A program made the position numbers and the translations under genes. Below are positions 46,861 to 59,319 of a stretch of 64,000 nt of DNA, piece after piece; the stretch's first letter is position 1; the number at the start of each line of letters is the position of its first letter. This DNA is from Sialis fuliginosa. Taxonomy: Eukaryota > Arthropoda > Insecta > Megaloptera > Sialidae. Under the pieces are notes generated by a model, which was not told the DNA's origin, did not search any database, and was given only the letters and a program-made list of their open reading frames with translations. Location of the stretch: positions 6,760,501 to 6,824,500 of the forward strand of contig OY540819.1 in NCBI GenBank assembly GCA_961205875.1, read 5' to 3'.

Positions 46861-48300
46861 TGATATATGTAAGAAATATATGGCAATATAGTTCTATATA
46901 GTCCATATAGTATTAGATTTCTTATGTACATAATTAAATAACCCATTAAATGAAAAGTTTTAGTTCCAACCATCATTAAATCAATCCAGAACATTCATGA
47001 TACAAAGAAATAAAGGTTGTATAACAAAAGTTTACAAATACTGTAAATTTTTTACTGCCCTACTGAAGAGTAGATTTGAAAGCAGTAAAGGAATAAGAGA
47101 AACTAAGTAAATCACTTTTTCTCTCTTTCATGTTGTTCTCATTGCTGGATATTGTGTGTTAAATTTATTATTTCTAGTGAGGTCAACTTACCTCAGGGGA
47201 CTTTGTCATGTGCTATCATATAGATTGCTTACTGCACTATGTACATATTTTTTGTAGGTTGTTTTATATAAGTATTATAAGTAATATCAGTACTCTTCTG
47301 CCCATGAATTTTTGATATTCTAATACTAATATTTAAGAAGACCCTTTACGAAGTTGATCATTTGCTAATTTTAATATCAGGGTATATGATTAGTGACCTT
47401 TATTATCTACAGAATAAAAAAATGATTAATAATTTATTTACCAATAAATTGAAAATGTAAATTAAACGTCGATTTTTTTGTTGGAATGACTTGATTAGAA
47501 TAGAATAGAAAATACTGTATTTAGTAATATAATTACATTACAGGAAGGTTGGTATACAATAATTTGTGTTACATATATTCTGATACATTTTTTTTTGTTA
47601 CTCAAACTTACATGACTTGATTAGTTATTGAATAGAATGGACAAAAATCTCGGTCTCTTGGGAATACAAAAAAATATTTCACGTATATTCTGTACATTCT
47701 TATTAATTAATTATTGATTTAAAGATCGATATCAAATAGTTTTTTTTAAATAATGTAAGATAATATTTTAAATCCGAGGCCAAGAAGTCTCATCCTAGCA
47801 TGCAGCCCTATATATTTTTATTTTTTTACATAAAACGTGAAGATTTGGTTTCTTGTCATAATTATTATACTTTTTATACTTTCATACCTTGTTACACAGA
47901 AAAAACTTTGAAAACTATCTGTACGATCGTAAAGATTGGGAAAATATACATACAAATATTATAAATAATAAATAGTGTAATAAAGAAAAGTAATATTTAT
48001 TTAAATTATCTATTATTATATTTTCTTCAGTTAATGAGTAGACATTTTAACTGGCCTCTTTCTTAAATTGTATTTGTTAATTTGGTAATTTAACTAAAGT
48101 ATATTGAAAAGAATTTTTTTAATTTATATATGGTACATATATTTTTATTAAATACAGCTTTTACCAACCAAATTAAATCAAGTGTCTATACTTCCAGTGT
48201 ATATAAATGAGTAAAAATATGTAAAAATCAATTTTTAACATAAAGGATAACAAAAACAAATAATAGTTCAAAGTCGAGCAAAATCTTAACCAAGAATATA
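46861..48300. other. AT-rich DNA with one short repeated phrase
   Basis: GTGAGGTCAACTTACCTCAG followed by GGGACTTTGT at 47178..47209 recurs at 48495..48527 as CTGAGGTCAACTTCCCCCAC then GGGACTTTGT, each preceded by a TTAAATTTAT-TTTC phrase. The two are old copies of a short repeat. Nothing else is recognised. Confidence 0.45.
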
Positions 48301-48352
48301 ATAAAGACCCAGTTTATTTTAAAAGTCTAGAAACATCACATAAATCCCTTTT

Positions 48353-48399
48353 GCACACACACACACACAGACAGACAGACATACACACAGACACACCAC
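48353..48399 (+). repeat. CA / CAGA microsatellite
   Basis: A run of ACACAC passes into AGACAGACAGAC and ACACAGACACACC. Such tracts often sit inside dispersed insect repeats; here the short repeat at 48495 follows about 100 bases later. Confidence 0.8.
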
Positions 48400-50520
48400 T
48401 CAAGCACCGTGTTTGTAGTTTCCTATAACCACTCGTGTGTCAATTCTGAAGACGAGTGTATATTTGTTAGGTTAGTATTAAATTTATGATTTCCACTGAG
48501 GTCAACTTCCCCCACGGGACTTTGTGTGGTTTATCGACGTCTACGATGCGCGCGTTCACTATTTTATGAACTCCGTAATTCAGCTGTGAAAGCACTTGAA
48601 CAACACAGCTTCAGGTAACAGATATCGTGATGTACATCCTGCAGATGGTTTGAGATTCGTCTAGCGTGACTAAAGTAAACATAAATCTTGATTGAGGAAA
48701 ATTAGAGGCTCTTTCATTTACAGGTGTTTATAGTGAAGGAGAAACATATACAGCGTCTTGTAACGCTCCTCCTTTTTCTTATAAAAATTATCTATTTATT
48801 ATTACGTTTAATGGCCTTAGTTAAACGGAAAGAAAGTAATTCCAAATCGTCATATCTTCGATAAAAATAGTTACAGAACAATCATTCAAAAAGTATATTA
48901 AAGCTTGTAACCTCTATTTTTTAATATAAGTACATATTTTGTTTCCTTGCAATATAGAAAATACGAGAAGCTTTGTGATCGTTTTAGAATGGCAAAATTT
49001 TTTTTTCTCCGATTTGAAAATTTTAAATTGATTTTTTCGTTTCACGTGTCTGTCTGTCCCCTGAATCCTTGTCACACGCATAACTTATGAACTACTGAAC
49101 CAATATTATTGAAACTTGGGTCTGACTTGAGGATGGTCTCATTTCAAAATTATCAAAATCATGTGTAAGGGAGAAGGTTGACATTCCTAACCTAACAGTT
49201 AATAAAAAACCTATATTATTATTATTATTTTAATATATTGTATAAATGAAATTTTTTATTACGTACTTAAAGTATGTTTTTGTAATAAAATACACAATAT
49301 GCTATAAATAATATAGAGCTAGCGAGTTGCGAGTTGTTGCATAAGAAAAACAAAGAACAACTAATAACCGTTTTAGAAGTTTTCAATTGTACACAGGAGG
49401 CTTGAGTAGTTAATTTTCTTTTAACTTTCTTCTTCTTTGAAACTATTTTATGAAACAATTTTTTAAACTAAAAGTTCTAGTCTATAAAAAACAAATACCT
49501 ATCAATATAAAAACATAACTTAATTGTTATAGTTGAAACATTAATTAAAAAAAATATTAAATTAAATCAGCAGTTTTCACGTGTTTTTATTTAAAATATA
49601 AACAATGAAAAGATGTGGTTAAATTGTGACCACTTTAATTAATGTAAAGTATAGGATTTCAAAAATCGTGTTGTTTCCATGGAAACTGTTTTATATCAGT
49701 TTACGATTTTGTCATCAACTGAAATTTTAGTATCGTCAGACCTTATTTGCATATTATTTATGTCAGAATAATGAACTTTCAAACAATTTTATATTTATCT
49801 GAATGGAACACAAAATATAAAACTACCAAAGAAACTGAGAATCACTAATTAGTCTTTTTATTGTAAAATGAAATTTAAAATATTTTGTTGACGGATAAAG
49901 TTGAATTTAATCACAATGATAACGACGAGGATGTGTTCCATATTTTTATTTATTAATATACAAACTTACTCATGCATATGTATGAGTGAGACAGGTTGTT
50001 ATAAAAACGTAGCCACCCTATTCTCTCACAGGCCCGGCGACAGAAATTTTAATACTTTTACTTATAGACAGACCATACAGATTTATCTATATGTATTACG
50101 TTAGGTAACATAACAACTAAGCAGTGACGATAATAGTAAATCAAGTCGGAAAAAATTTTGCCGTCGGCGCGCTGTTTTACAATACGCTACCTAAACCGTT
50201 CAATATTGATCAAAATAATATACGAGTATTAAAGAATTGTGTAGAATCAAAAGATCTACAATAAAGTCAGCGACACCATATATTTAACTTTTGTATTTAA
50301 GCCACAATTGCCCACAATGACTGCTTTTATGTTACAAAGAAAATTAAAAATATTTGGGTTCTGTTTACGTGGACTTTTGACTTGCAAAACATTAATCCTT
50401 ATCGAAATAAATGATTTAATCGTCATAAGCACTTAATGTAGATATAATTTGCCCTTTACAGCATCCAATTTGGTCGTATAGTTTAGAAAATATCGAAATA
50501 TATGTATATACAGGAACATA
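48400..50520. other. Non-coding DNA with an ATT-tailed repeat-like block
   Basis: At 49040..49235 the block with GTGTCTGTCTGTCCCC, CGCATAACTTATGAACTACTG, AACCAATATTATTGAAACTT and a final ATTATTATTATT run has the style of dispersed insect retroposons with simple-repeat tails, but no second copy is in the window. At 48545..48611 a GC-richer patch ends at CAGCTTCAG-GTAACAG, resembling a splice donor, without enough frame to call an exon. Confidence 0.35.
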
Positions 50521-50612
50521 TTATTTACGCGATGGCGACCCGTGTCGCGGCGTGCGACGAGGGAGCGTGCCAACTAGACGCAGGGCAGAGGGAACAGGCC
50601 GGTATTCTTTTG
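50521..50612 (+). other. CpG-rich patch with a short open frame
   Basis: From about 50527 the DNA turns GC- and CpG-rich for about 75 bases (GTCGCGGCGTGCGACGAGGG). ATG at 50532 opens MATRVAACDEGACQLDAGQR and continues to a TAA after about 37 codons through AT-rich DNA. No clear splice donor follows. It directly precedes the Helitron-like copy, so it may be that element's own 5' part or carried host sequence rather than a gene. Confidence 0.3.
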
Positions 50613-50844
50613 ATTGTCAATTGTTTATTTTGTTTTCAATAATTAACTTTTAAATTTAAATAGAACAAAAATTATTTTTACTTTTTGTTCTGATTCGCTT
50701 TTGTTAGGTAGGTAATATAAGTGTTGTTTGGTTTTTATTAGAAAAATAACTAATCGTGTTTGTACTTAATTCAACTATATATTTTTTAAATCCTAAACAA
50801 TAATTCCGTAGTCCACGTGAGCGAAGCCGCGCGGGCCCAGCTAG
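50600..50844 (+). repeat. Helitron-like repeat, copy matching 29.3 kb
   Basis: Contains AACTAATCGTGTTTGTACTT, AATTCAACTATATA, AACAATAATTCCGTAGTCC and ends with GTGAGCGAAGCCGCGCGGGC then CCAGCTAG followed by T. GCGAAGCCGC-type hairpin a few bases before CTAG-T is the usual Helitron 3' structure, which is the best support in the window for that class. The 5' edge is uncertain. No coding sequence. Confidence 0.6.
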
Positions 50845-50849
50845 TATAA

Positions 50850-52355
50850 TATATAATTGATATGTTAGGTCATGATATAGTAGGTAGTTTATTGTGCAAT
50901 ACAAATAAAGTAAAATAAATATGACTGTACATCATAATTAAAAGGATCTCTTTAACATGTATATGCATAAAAAATACTGTTATCTGATCTGTTTGTTTTT
51001 TGTTTTATTCTACAGCAGACGCACATATTTTCTATATCATTTCCACTCCAATTTTAGTGTATTTTAATAATTCAACTGACCATGCAATTTCAGATCACAG
51101 TAAATATTATAGCAATAGCTAATTTATTATTGAATTGATTTCGATATTTCATTTTAAATTATTAATTTATTATTATTTGATATTCACAAATGCATGTGAT
51201 GAATTTATCATTAAAATTGTAAATAATTCTTCACACAAATTATTTCAAATGGTAGGTATTTTAGGGATCCATTTTAATGGATTATTTAATCATTAAACAG
51301 ATTTTGTGCATTTTAATATTTTATATAGGTGTTAAAGCATATCAAAAGCTAAATAAGATAAATTCATAATTTGTCAATTTAATATTGTATACTAATTGTA
51401 TTACTCGAGTTAAATTTTGTTATGATTTATTTTAATTTCACATAATTTGTTTTGGTTTCTAAATACTGGGCTGTGATTGGTCTATTTGGTTAATTGATAT
51501 GCCCTTAACAGACTATGTTTATTGAAACCGGATATAATACAATGTTAAAAAATTCAAACTTATTTTGAGTCACCATAACTATTAAACGTTATTTGGCTTC
51601 TTAAATTAAGTTAGATTTTTTTAAGTTCTTGCCCTTTGACTAGTTTAAAAAAGGAATTTTTTGGGCAAAAATTATTTAGAGTTTGCAATAAGCTTTTCAA
51701 GTATAAAATATAAATTATAAAACGTCAAATATGTATGTTTGAAACTGTTGTTTTCAATTAGGGTGTCATAGATTAAGGGATGCAGTAAAATTTTAAAATT
51801 GACTATTCTTTATGCAAAAAAATCTCCAATTTATTGTAAGTAGATGGAAAAATCACACAATTTTTTGTTATTTACTTTAAGGCATCATCTAAAACAGTTT
51901 GAAATCCACTGGTATATAACCTGAAGTAATCATGAGGTATATATTGTTGAAAATATATATGTAAAATTGAAAATATTAATAAATAATAATAAAAACTTAT
52001 ATTGGCTGATGTATATATTTTTCTCCAACATTTCTTTGATTCGTTTTTAAAGGTTTCATATATTTCTATCGACTCTTTTATTCAATATGTTTTATTCTAT
52101 ATACATATTCATATGAAGGTATTTCGTATTATATAGTTCCTAGAATCACTTATTTGTATTGGACTGTTTACTTCGGAACATTTAACATTTAGTAGTCGCA
52201 ATATTTCCGATTGACATATCTCCAATCGAAAAAAATTTCAATTTTAGAATTTGAAATATATATAAAAAAAATCAAATGTAACATATTCAAGATTATATTT
52301 ACAATGTATATCAATATTAAACTTTTATTTAATAATCATATTTAGTTGGTCTAAA
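50850..52355. other. AT-rich DNA, nothing recognised
   Basis: No paired ends, tails or exon-like patches were found. Confidence 0.45.
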
Positions 52356-52690
52356 AGCCTGACATCCATGTAGGAAATGCCAGCCTTGACGATGGGCCCA
52401 ATATTAGGTTGCCAGTGATACTTTTTCGATATTGGTCCCAACCAATATAGGCCAACCTTCAGATACCGAGCTTCGGTAACCTATTCCCCGGCCGACCGTG
52501 TGTCGAGTGAACACTCTCATAGGAAATGTATTGCCACTGCTAGGCGCACAGGAAAAAGCCGTTTCTACGTCGTGTGAACTGATGTATTTAACATAAAAAT
52601 ACCTAATCCTAGACAACCCTGCCGTATTGCATATCGAATCCTCTCCTGACAGGCACAGAGGCAACCTCCATTCTGTATTTGTGTCCCCGT
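52356..52690. other. GC-richer island of unknown origin
   Basis: About 330 bases stand out in composition from the AT-rich surroundings. On the minus strand an open run of about 87 codons (52664..52404; no ATG until well inside) reads CLSGEDSICNTAGLSRIRYF, then SSHDVETAFSCAPSSGNTFP and GWPILVGTNIEKVSLAT. I do not recognise it. The phrase CCAACCAATATAGG and its nearby inverse ATATTGGTCCCAACC make a small hairpin at about 52425..52452. It may be a fragment of an unrecognised repeat or a decayed gene piece. Confidence 0.35.
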
Positions 52691-52814
52691 TTTTATAATA
52701 TGTTTTACGTGTAGGTGTTCCTCACACATCAGGAAGATAAATAAAATTAGATGGCTGATTTTGTAAAGAAGAATGCCAAGTTTAAATTTAAAAAAAACTT
52801 TAATGGCTGTAACT

Positions 52815-53137
52815 CAGGGGTCACCAAACTTTTCGAGAAACGAGCCGGATCGAATTTTTTTTAAACATGGTGGGTCGGACGAAAAATATTCTTGTTGGAA
52901 TCCTATTAGAACATTTATTTACATGTGCAATTAGCTATGTAAATAGAGTATATATAATGGAAAATATCTATTCAAATGTAGATATAACATATACACATAT
53001 TTACATCAAATCCTTAAATTATATAAAATTTATATTTCTTATATGTATAAAAAATATTTATATATAAAAATCAGGGGCCGGATGAAAAACTTTGAAGGGC
53101 CGGATTCGGCCTGCGAGCCGTAGTTTGGTGACCGCTG
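52815..53137. mobile_element. 323-base hAT-type MITE, 8-bp duplication
   Basis: CTGTAACT is repeated at 52807..52814 and 53138..53145. The ends CAGGGGTCACCAAACTTTTC and, reversed, CAGCGGTCACCAAACTACGG are inverted repeats; GCCGGAT words recur in both subterminal parts (GAGCCGGATCG, GGGCCGGATTCGGCC). An AT-rich centre holds a 66-codon chance frame. The 8-base duplication and CAG-GGTCACCAAAC end are typical of hAT elements. Confidence 0.92.
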
Positions 53138-53266
53138 CTGTAACTATTAAAGTACGGGGCTATATTGACACATTAGTTTCCATTCTGGTTAACCAATTAA
53201 AAAACCCGTAGTATTTTAATTTTTAACATTTAATACATTATATCAACAAGAATATAACAAAATTAA

Positions 53267-54086
53267 TGCCCGTTTGCACCGTATTAATCTTAAGTCAGGC
53301 TTAGCTAAGTCAGGATAAAGTCTGAGCAAAGCTTAAGTTTTGTTTCGTTTGCACCGTCTCCCAAGCCATCATGCTTAACTATAAAACCGTTAAACATGAC
53401 AACACTGTAAAAATCTAGTAACTTTTTATATCTTACGTTTGTGTACTTACATCAAGAGGCTGGTTTTTCAAAAACGCATCTGTCAAACACATATTTTAGT
53501 CGAAATTCAAAACAGAGGAACATAATTTCAAAAGAGAAATGTATTTACTAGACATAAGATATAAAAAAGGAAACATTAAAAAAATGAAATAATAATTCAA
53601 AGTATTTTTATTTATTTATACATATTTATAATAGTCATCAAACGAAACCATCAATAAAAATTATATTCATCCATATCATTAAAATAATTTGAACGGGTAT
53701 AATTCAGTCTTGGAAAGCCAAACTCAATAATGTCTATAATATCTAAATCGTCTTCAAAAATATCGTGCATTCAAATATCCATGATTGAATTCAACACAAA
53801 ACAAATAATACTTAACACAAACAAACAGAACTATGTGACAGACGTTTATAGGTTATGCAGTAATGTTCAGGTTATGTACAAAGTATGTCGTTTGTCGATT
53901 TAATGACCATGCGCGAACGCTCGATTTCTATTGGTTCCTTACTTTAAGTTTGACTTAAGTCCTCGTTAGCAAGGACTTAGATTTTAGATAGACTTAAGAA
54001 ATTGTGGAGAACGGTGCAACAAAAATCGTTGTCTTAAGATTGACTTAAGTTTAAGCCAGACTTAACTAGTACGGTGCAAACGGGCA
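53267..54086. mobile_element. 820-base Harbinger-like element, copy 1, TAA duplication
   Basis: The ends TGCCCGTTTGCACCGTATTA and, reversed, TGCCCGTTTGCACCGTACTA are flanked by TAA (53264..53266 and 54087..54089). Subterminal CTTAAGT/GACTTAA words recur many times near both ends, likely transposase-binding repeats. A minus-strand fragment resembling the start of a Harbinger transposase lies at 53651..53770. The rest of the transposase and the Myb-like partner of autonomous elements are absent, so it is an internally deleted derivative. Copy 2 at 62660..63443 is nearly the same apart from a small gap. Confidence 0.9.
53651..53770 (-). pseudogene. Harbinger-like transposase N-terminal remnant
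   Basis: From ATG at 53770 the minus strand reads MHDIFEDDLDIIDIIEFGFP then RLNYTRSNYFNDMDEYNFY and a TGA, with WFRLMTI continuing in frame after the stop. The acidic start, the 'I-E-F-G-F-P-R' turn, R-x-N-Y-F-x-x-M-D-E-Y and the following F-R-L are the pattern I associate with the N-terminus of insect PIF/Harbinger DDE transposases (typically over 300 residues). Only about 40 residues remain, upstream of the catalytic domain. The match is from memory of the family, so it is probable rather than certain; TAA duplication and end sequence support it. Confidence 0.65.
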
Positions 54087-54089
54087 TAA

Positions 54090-57000
54090 AACTTACTTCA
54101 ACAAATACAGAGTCTATTTAACGACACACCAATGAGTATACCATAAAGGTACGTAAGTAAAAACCGCAAGTGTCCCGGTGAAAATAAAATTAAGAGAATC
54201 CGAACACGATAAAGTTGAATGTGTGTCTCTTGTTGATTATCCACGGCCGACATCTGTAAATCTCATCATTCCCATGGTTCTCGTTAAACGGCAACGCACA
54301 AAACATTCCCACACTGTAATTATTTACAATTGGGTTGTATGTACATTGCTCTATTTGTGCGATAATGCGCCTATGTTTAGTGGATTTAAGAAATCAGGAA
54401 ATTAAAAAATATTGGTTGTTTAGTGTATTTTGTATAATGATGGTTCTATTCAGTTACAGATTTATTACACAAAAAGTCTTGTAATTAAAAAAAAACTCGC
54501 TGAGCCCCAAATTTTTTTAGAATTAAAAAATAATGAAAAATATATTTTATATCGACTTTGAGAGTCTATATGACAATTACTTTTCAAGATCAGATTTCAA
54601 TTTGATTTTTTTATATACCGAGTTGTTAAGAAAAGATTGTCAGTTTTCCATATCTGCCCTTGAATTTTTTTACGGTTATTTGTTCAAAGTTAAATATGTG
54701 ATATTTGCTTTGACCGCAAATAACTCGACCAAAAATTGTCATACAGCGATACAAAACAAAATTGAAGAGAAAAGTTTAATTTTCAAAAGTCATTCTTTAG
54801 ATTTTGTCAAACAAATTTATCATTGCCCGTGGGGGCTCTTAGAACTGATATTTCAGTGAGATTTTTTATTGTCAATTAGGTTTTCAGCGCCCAAAAATAT
54901 TTAAAAAACTAGGTTAAGAGTGTAAGACATTTTTTTATAGGTTTATTGAATTTAGGAGTTATTTTCACGAGACGAGATGAGATTAAGGTCAGTTTCGTAT
55001 TATCTTGTATTATATATCCGATAATCTTATCTCTCCAAAATTCATGCCAAACTCGATATATATAGGATTATTCAACACCCAAATATTTTTTAAACCGTAA
55101 AAAATTTCAAATATAGTTTTTTGGATCATCAAACATATTTTACTAAAGAAATTGTACTCAAAAATCTTTTTTCAAGTGAAACATTCTGTATATTTTAACA
55201 TTTTTGAATTCTACGATTAATTATAAAAAAAAACTTTTGTATGAATAATTTTTCTTATAAAAAATCTGAATTTTGAAACCAGTCTCAGTTTCGCCTTTTC
55301 AAAATTCAATGTTTCCCTGGTCATTTCTGGGAATTTTTTTATGGAGAAAATTGATTGAGAGTTACTTATCAAGTTATTGAAATAGTAACGATAAGGATTG
55401 AAGTGTTTGAAATTTTACAGAACTCTACTTTATAACCACTTAAGTACAATGTGAGATAAAACACTCTTATTGCTTTTTTATTTTAAATCGTATTACAATC
55501 ATTCAATATAACAGTAATCTATTACGATTTCTGAGAAAGATATTGACTTCAATAAATTTTATTACAATTTTATAAAAAAATGTTTTTTTTATCTTAAATA
55601 ATTACGAAGTATAAATTAATCTTAATTAAGTTAAGATGAATTTCAATTAATATATAATTTATGTTATTAGAATTTGTCAATTTTTCTTCTGTAGTAGATA
55701 GGTATATATTGTTGATAAATAATTGAATATGAAATGAACAAATGAAAAGAAAACAAAAGAAGTTCAACTCAATTAAAAAGGAATTAATCCATAGCTAATT
55801 CTACTCATTAGTTTTTATTTTGTTTTATAAAAAAAATTAGTATACAATTTATGTAAATTCTAAAAAGAATAATAACAGCGATGAAATGAAATATTTATAA
55901 ATGTTTTCTTGTTTTTTATAGTCATTTTTTCTACACTAAAGAAGAAATAATAATCATTTTCATGTAGCATTATTAGATTTTATTTATTTTCAAGAGGCAA
56001 TATAAAATAATATTCTTTCTTTAATACAATATAAAATATTGTTTTCAAAAGGAGTGTATTAATTTTTTAATAATGTTTTATTACATCAAATATGAACTTA
56101 TTTGGATGATACTGTTTTGTAAATAAATAATGAAGGAATTCTGTACTACAATTTTTTTTTGGAAATTGGAAACACAAGTAAAACTTATTGAATCAAATAT
56201 CTCAAACAATTATATCTCAGAAAGTATCGATAAAACATACCCGAAAAAATTGGGAATGTGTATAATCAAGTCGAGGTTGCATAAAAACTATGTGAGTTTT
56301 CGGGCTTTCTCTGTTTTAATTTTCAAAATTAACCAAATATTAGAATGTAACTGTAATAGCTATGTCGTTTATTGTTAGTGCATTTTAAGTAGATCTTAAT
56401 AAATGGTACCACATAAGATAACATGCACTGCAAAATTATTGTGATAACAACATGATAATTACATGAAACATACAAAAATAGATTGTTATAAATATATATG
56501 TAAACTTATTTTATCTTCAAGGTATGAATTGATTTTTAACATTGCTAATCTGTACATCAAGTGTATATTTTATACCAAACTAATAAAACACGAATACGGT
56601 ATTATTAATTAGTACTTATATATTTTGAAATACCATTTAAAAAACGCCATGTTCGTATTTTGTCAGTTGAGTGTAAACAGTTATAGTGTTCATAAGTGCA
56701 AGTCAAATAAAAACGATAATTTTAAATAATTTATATAGTCGAATAATTTTAAAACTGATCGGCACGGAACACTAATAGTGCGATGCCTGACTCGCACTTG
56801 TTGGTTACATCAATTTTTATCAATATAGATATTTCCAATAATACGTATATATTATACTTTCAGCATCCTACTTTTATAAAAAAGGAAAATGGGATATTAA
56901 TTTAACCCATATATTAGTATAACCATGTATTTTTTATCTCCTGATTTATCATCTAAATATTTTCTTATAAAGTTGTATAATTTTTATATTTGAAATTTTC

Positions 57001-58292
57001 TGTATACAATTATTATTTTTTATCTGATTGTAAATTTGCTTTACTCTTGAATTTGTATATTGTGCTGGTTATTTACATTTACCGTTGTCGAAATATACAA
57101 TAGACCGATTTGTGATATTTATTTTGAAAAGTTTAAAATACAAACGAAGTTCATTGGGTTGAAAAGAAAAAAGTTAAATATTATTTCTATAGACACATTT
57201 AAATAGAAATACACTGTTTAATTCAAACGTCATTTTTTATTTAGTACATAATATCTAAGGTATCTTTTCAATTCGTATATAAAAAATATTTTATGAAGAA
57301 ATATTTAGAGAAAGAAAAATGCAAATTTCATGTTTCTTATCTTTGTTTATATAAGATTGTTTAAGTAAATATCCAGGGTCTTTAAACTGGTATAAAATAG
57401 CATACAAAGATACTCGGTACCACACTCTTAATCTGAACAGTGAAGTCACTTATGAATTAGTAACGATGCGTACACTCTCGCCAAAGAAGTGTGTTTTCCG
57501 ATTATTAATAATTTTAATAAAATAATTAACAATCAAAGTTAACACCGCGCTGTCATTTAAGTCGGTTTAAAAAAAATTATAAGTTGATATTACTGAATTA
57601 GACAATTTTTTCACTGATTCAATCAATTATTGTTAAAAAGCATACTTATAACTTAATAAGAGATTATATTCGAAATGTCTTTGGATAACTAATATTATTG
57701 ATTAATATCTTATACCTATATAAATAGTTACTAGAAATAGAAATATAGTTAAACTTCATGAAACAGACCAGCTATGGTTAAAAAAACATATATGGTTCTA
57801 TTAAATATTGTTCTACCAAGGAAGGGGTTAGTTCTAAAAATTTCATTGTAAAACAAAAATGAAATCAAGCTTAAAATATGAAAATTTTATTAAATCTTTG
57901 AACTGAACTCCTTTCAGTATTAATAATGCAAGTAAGTAAAAATAACATTTCCCATTAAATAAAGCACAGTCAAGGGGTTAATAATCAAAAGTACATCTTA
58001 ATTGAGTTTGTTAGTAAATATAAACATAGAATTCATAATACATACATCATTCAAGACGCATTCTGCAGAGTGTTCATAAGATTAAATTTCAACTAAATTA
58101 CATATACTCTTGTATTCACGTGATTATACTCTTCTTCTCTCAGCTGCTATACTAGCACATATTAACACATATACATACGTTATGTTACGTAAATTCACGC
58201 CCACAAATGTATATAAATAATTAATATATCAACGCATGCAGTTAAGGCCTTATCTAAACTAGGGCAAAACAATTATATAGGTACGTATTATA
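54090..58292. other. AT-rich DNA, little recognised
   Basis: A 108-codon frame at 54533..54859 and an 82-codon frame at 56130 show no family motif, biased AT-rich composition and no splice context, so I do not call genes. Near 54490 and 54830 GAGCCCCAAATTTTT and GTGGGGGCTC hint at an old inverted pair. A weak CGAGAC-family phrase (CACGAGACGAGATGAGATTA) lies at 54967. Confidence 0.4.
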
Positions 58293-58296
58293 TGTA

Positions 58297-58683
58297 CAGT
58301 CACCTGCATTAATGGTCTTGCAGTTTGTATTCATTTTCGTTTATCACAAACTTAGTAGGCTCCTACCATTTGATTATTATAATATTTAAATCATTTCTCC
58401 ATGTATCAAACAAAGACAGATATTTTGAAATTCATTTGCTAGATAAAGAACTACTCTTCGTTTATAGTACTCATATATATTTGAGCAATTAAATTATTAT
58501 GTAATCTATTGAAAATTTTATACGTAAATTTTGTGGCAATAAATATTTGATATTCCGAATTTTAGTATTTAAATATATAAAACTTGATAGAAAAAGATAA
58601 CCGATGATGTTTGTTTTTAAATTTGGAATCTGTTGTAAGCGATTCTAGCCTTTAGGGTGCCAGACGAGTTTTGCAGGCGACTA
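58297..58683. mobile_element. TACAGT-family MITE, copy with clear ends
   Basis: The ends CAGTCACCTGCA and, reversed, TAGTCGCCTGCA are short inverted repeats flanked by TA (58295..58296 and 58684..58685). The body matches 23638..24083 over about 330 bases. TA flank and CAGT start again point to a Tc1/mariner-type non-autonomous family. No coding capacity. Confidence 0.7.
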
Positions 58684-58889
58684 TACGTAGGTATGGATTT
58701 GTTATTTCCTTAAAGTATTTATGTTTTGATTAAATCAACTTTAAAAAAATGTGTTTCTTGAAACTTTATTAGTAAATGTATAATTAAAATATTTTTTTTT
58801 TGTTTTCTGTAACTGGAAAGTAACAAAATTTGCAAAGTGAAAGAAGATAATAGCCTTTTTTAGTTTATCGTATTTGTAACAAATTTAAC

Positions 58890-59313
58890 TGTCTTAAAAC
58901 GTGATTTGATGACAATCGGCCAATAGGTGTCAAAATGGTGAACATTTAAACTAATTATTAGTATAATTTATTTATTAATTATTATATTATCATAGCAACT
59001 GCTTTACATTGTTTCTTTAACGATTCTTTCTTTTATATCTTTTGTATCGTAGTACTTATCATTTTGTAACCATTAGCAAGTGTCCATCATTACTGGTTTT
59101 ACTTTATCCATATTGGAGAAAAAACATAAACAAAATAAAATGCTACAATTTAAAAAACAAACTATATTTGCGGACTTTGGTAATTAAATTGATTAAATAA
59201 AGAGTTACTTGTTTTATTAGTAACACGAGTTTATGAGAATTGCAGAAAAAAAGCTCGTCAATCACAAAAACAGTAAACCCTGCTCATATAACGGCCATAA
59301 CTGGCGCCAGTAA
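58890..59313. mobile_element. AGGTACTGG-family element, copy C, ends incomplete
   Basis: It matches copy B over its middle and right part, closing with CATATAACGGCCATAACTGG and CGCCAGTA. The left terminal repeat is missing and the last ACCT of the right end is replaced. It lacks the 775-base insertion of copy B and so shows the original sequence there. It holds about 35 bases (CATTAGCAAGTGTCCATCAT and neighbours) not in copy B. Confidence 0.7.
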
Positions 59314-59319
59314 AAACAC

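Noticed and set aside
48353-48399. CA/CAGA-rich tract as a CRISPR-like or regulatory array
   Set aside because: It is a simple microsatellite without spaced repeats; the organism is a eukaryote.
54533-54859. 108-codon open frame starting MKNIFYIDFESLYDNYF
   Set aside because: AT-rich composition equal to its surroundings, no recognisable motif, no splice or promoter context; the local phrases look like an old dispersed repeat.
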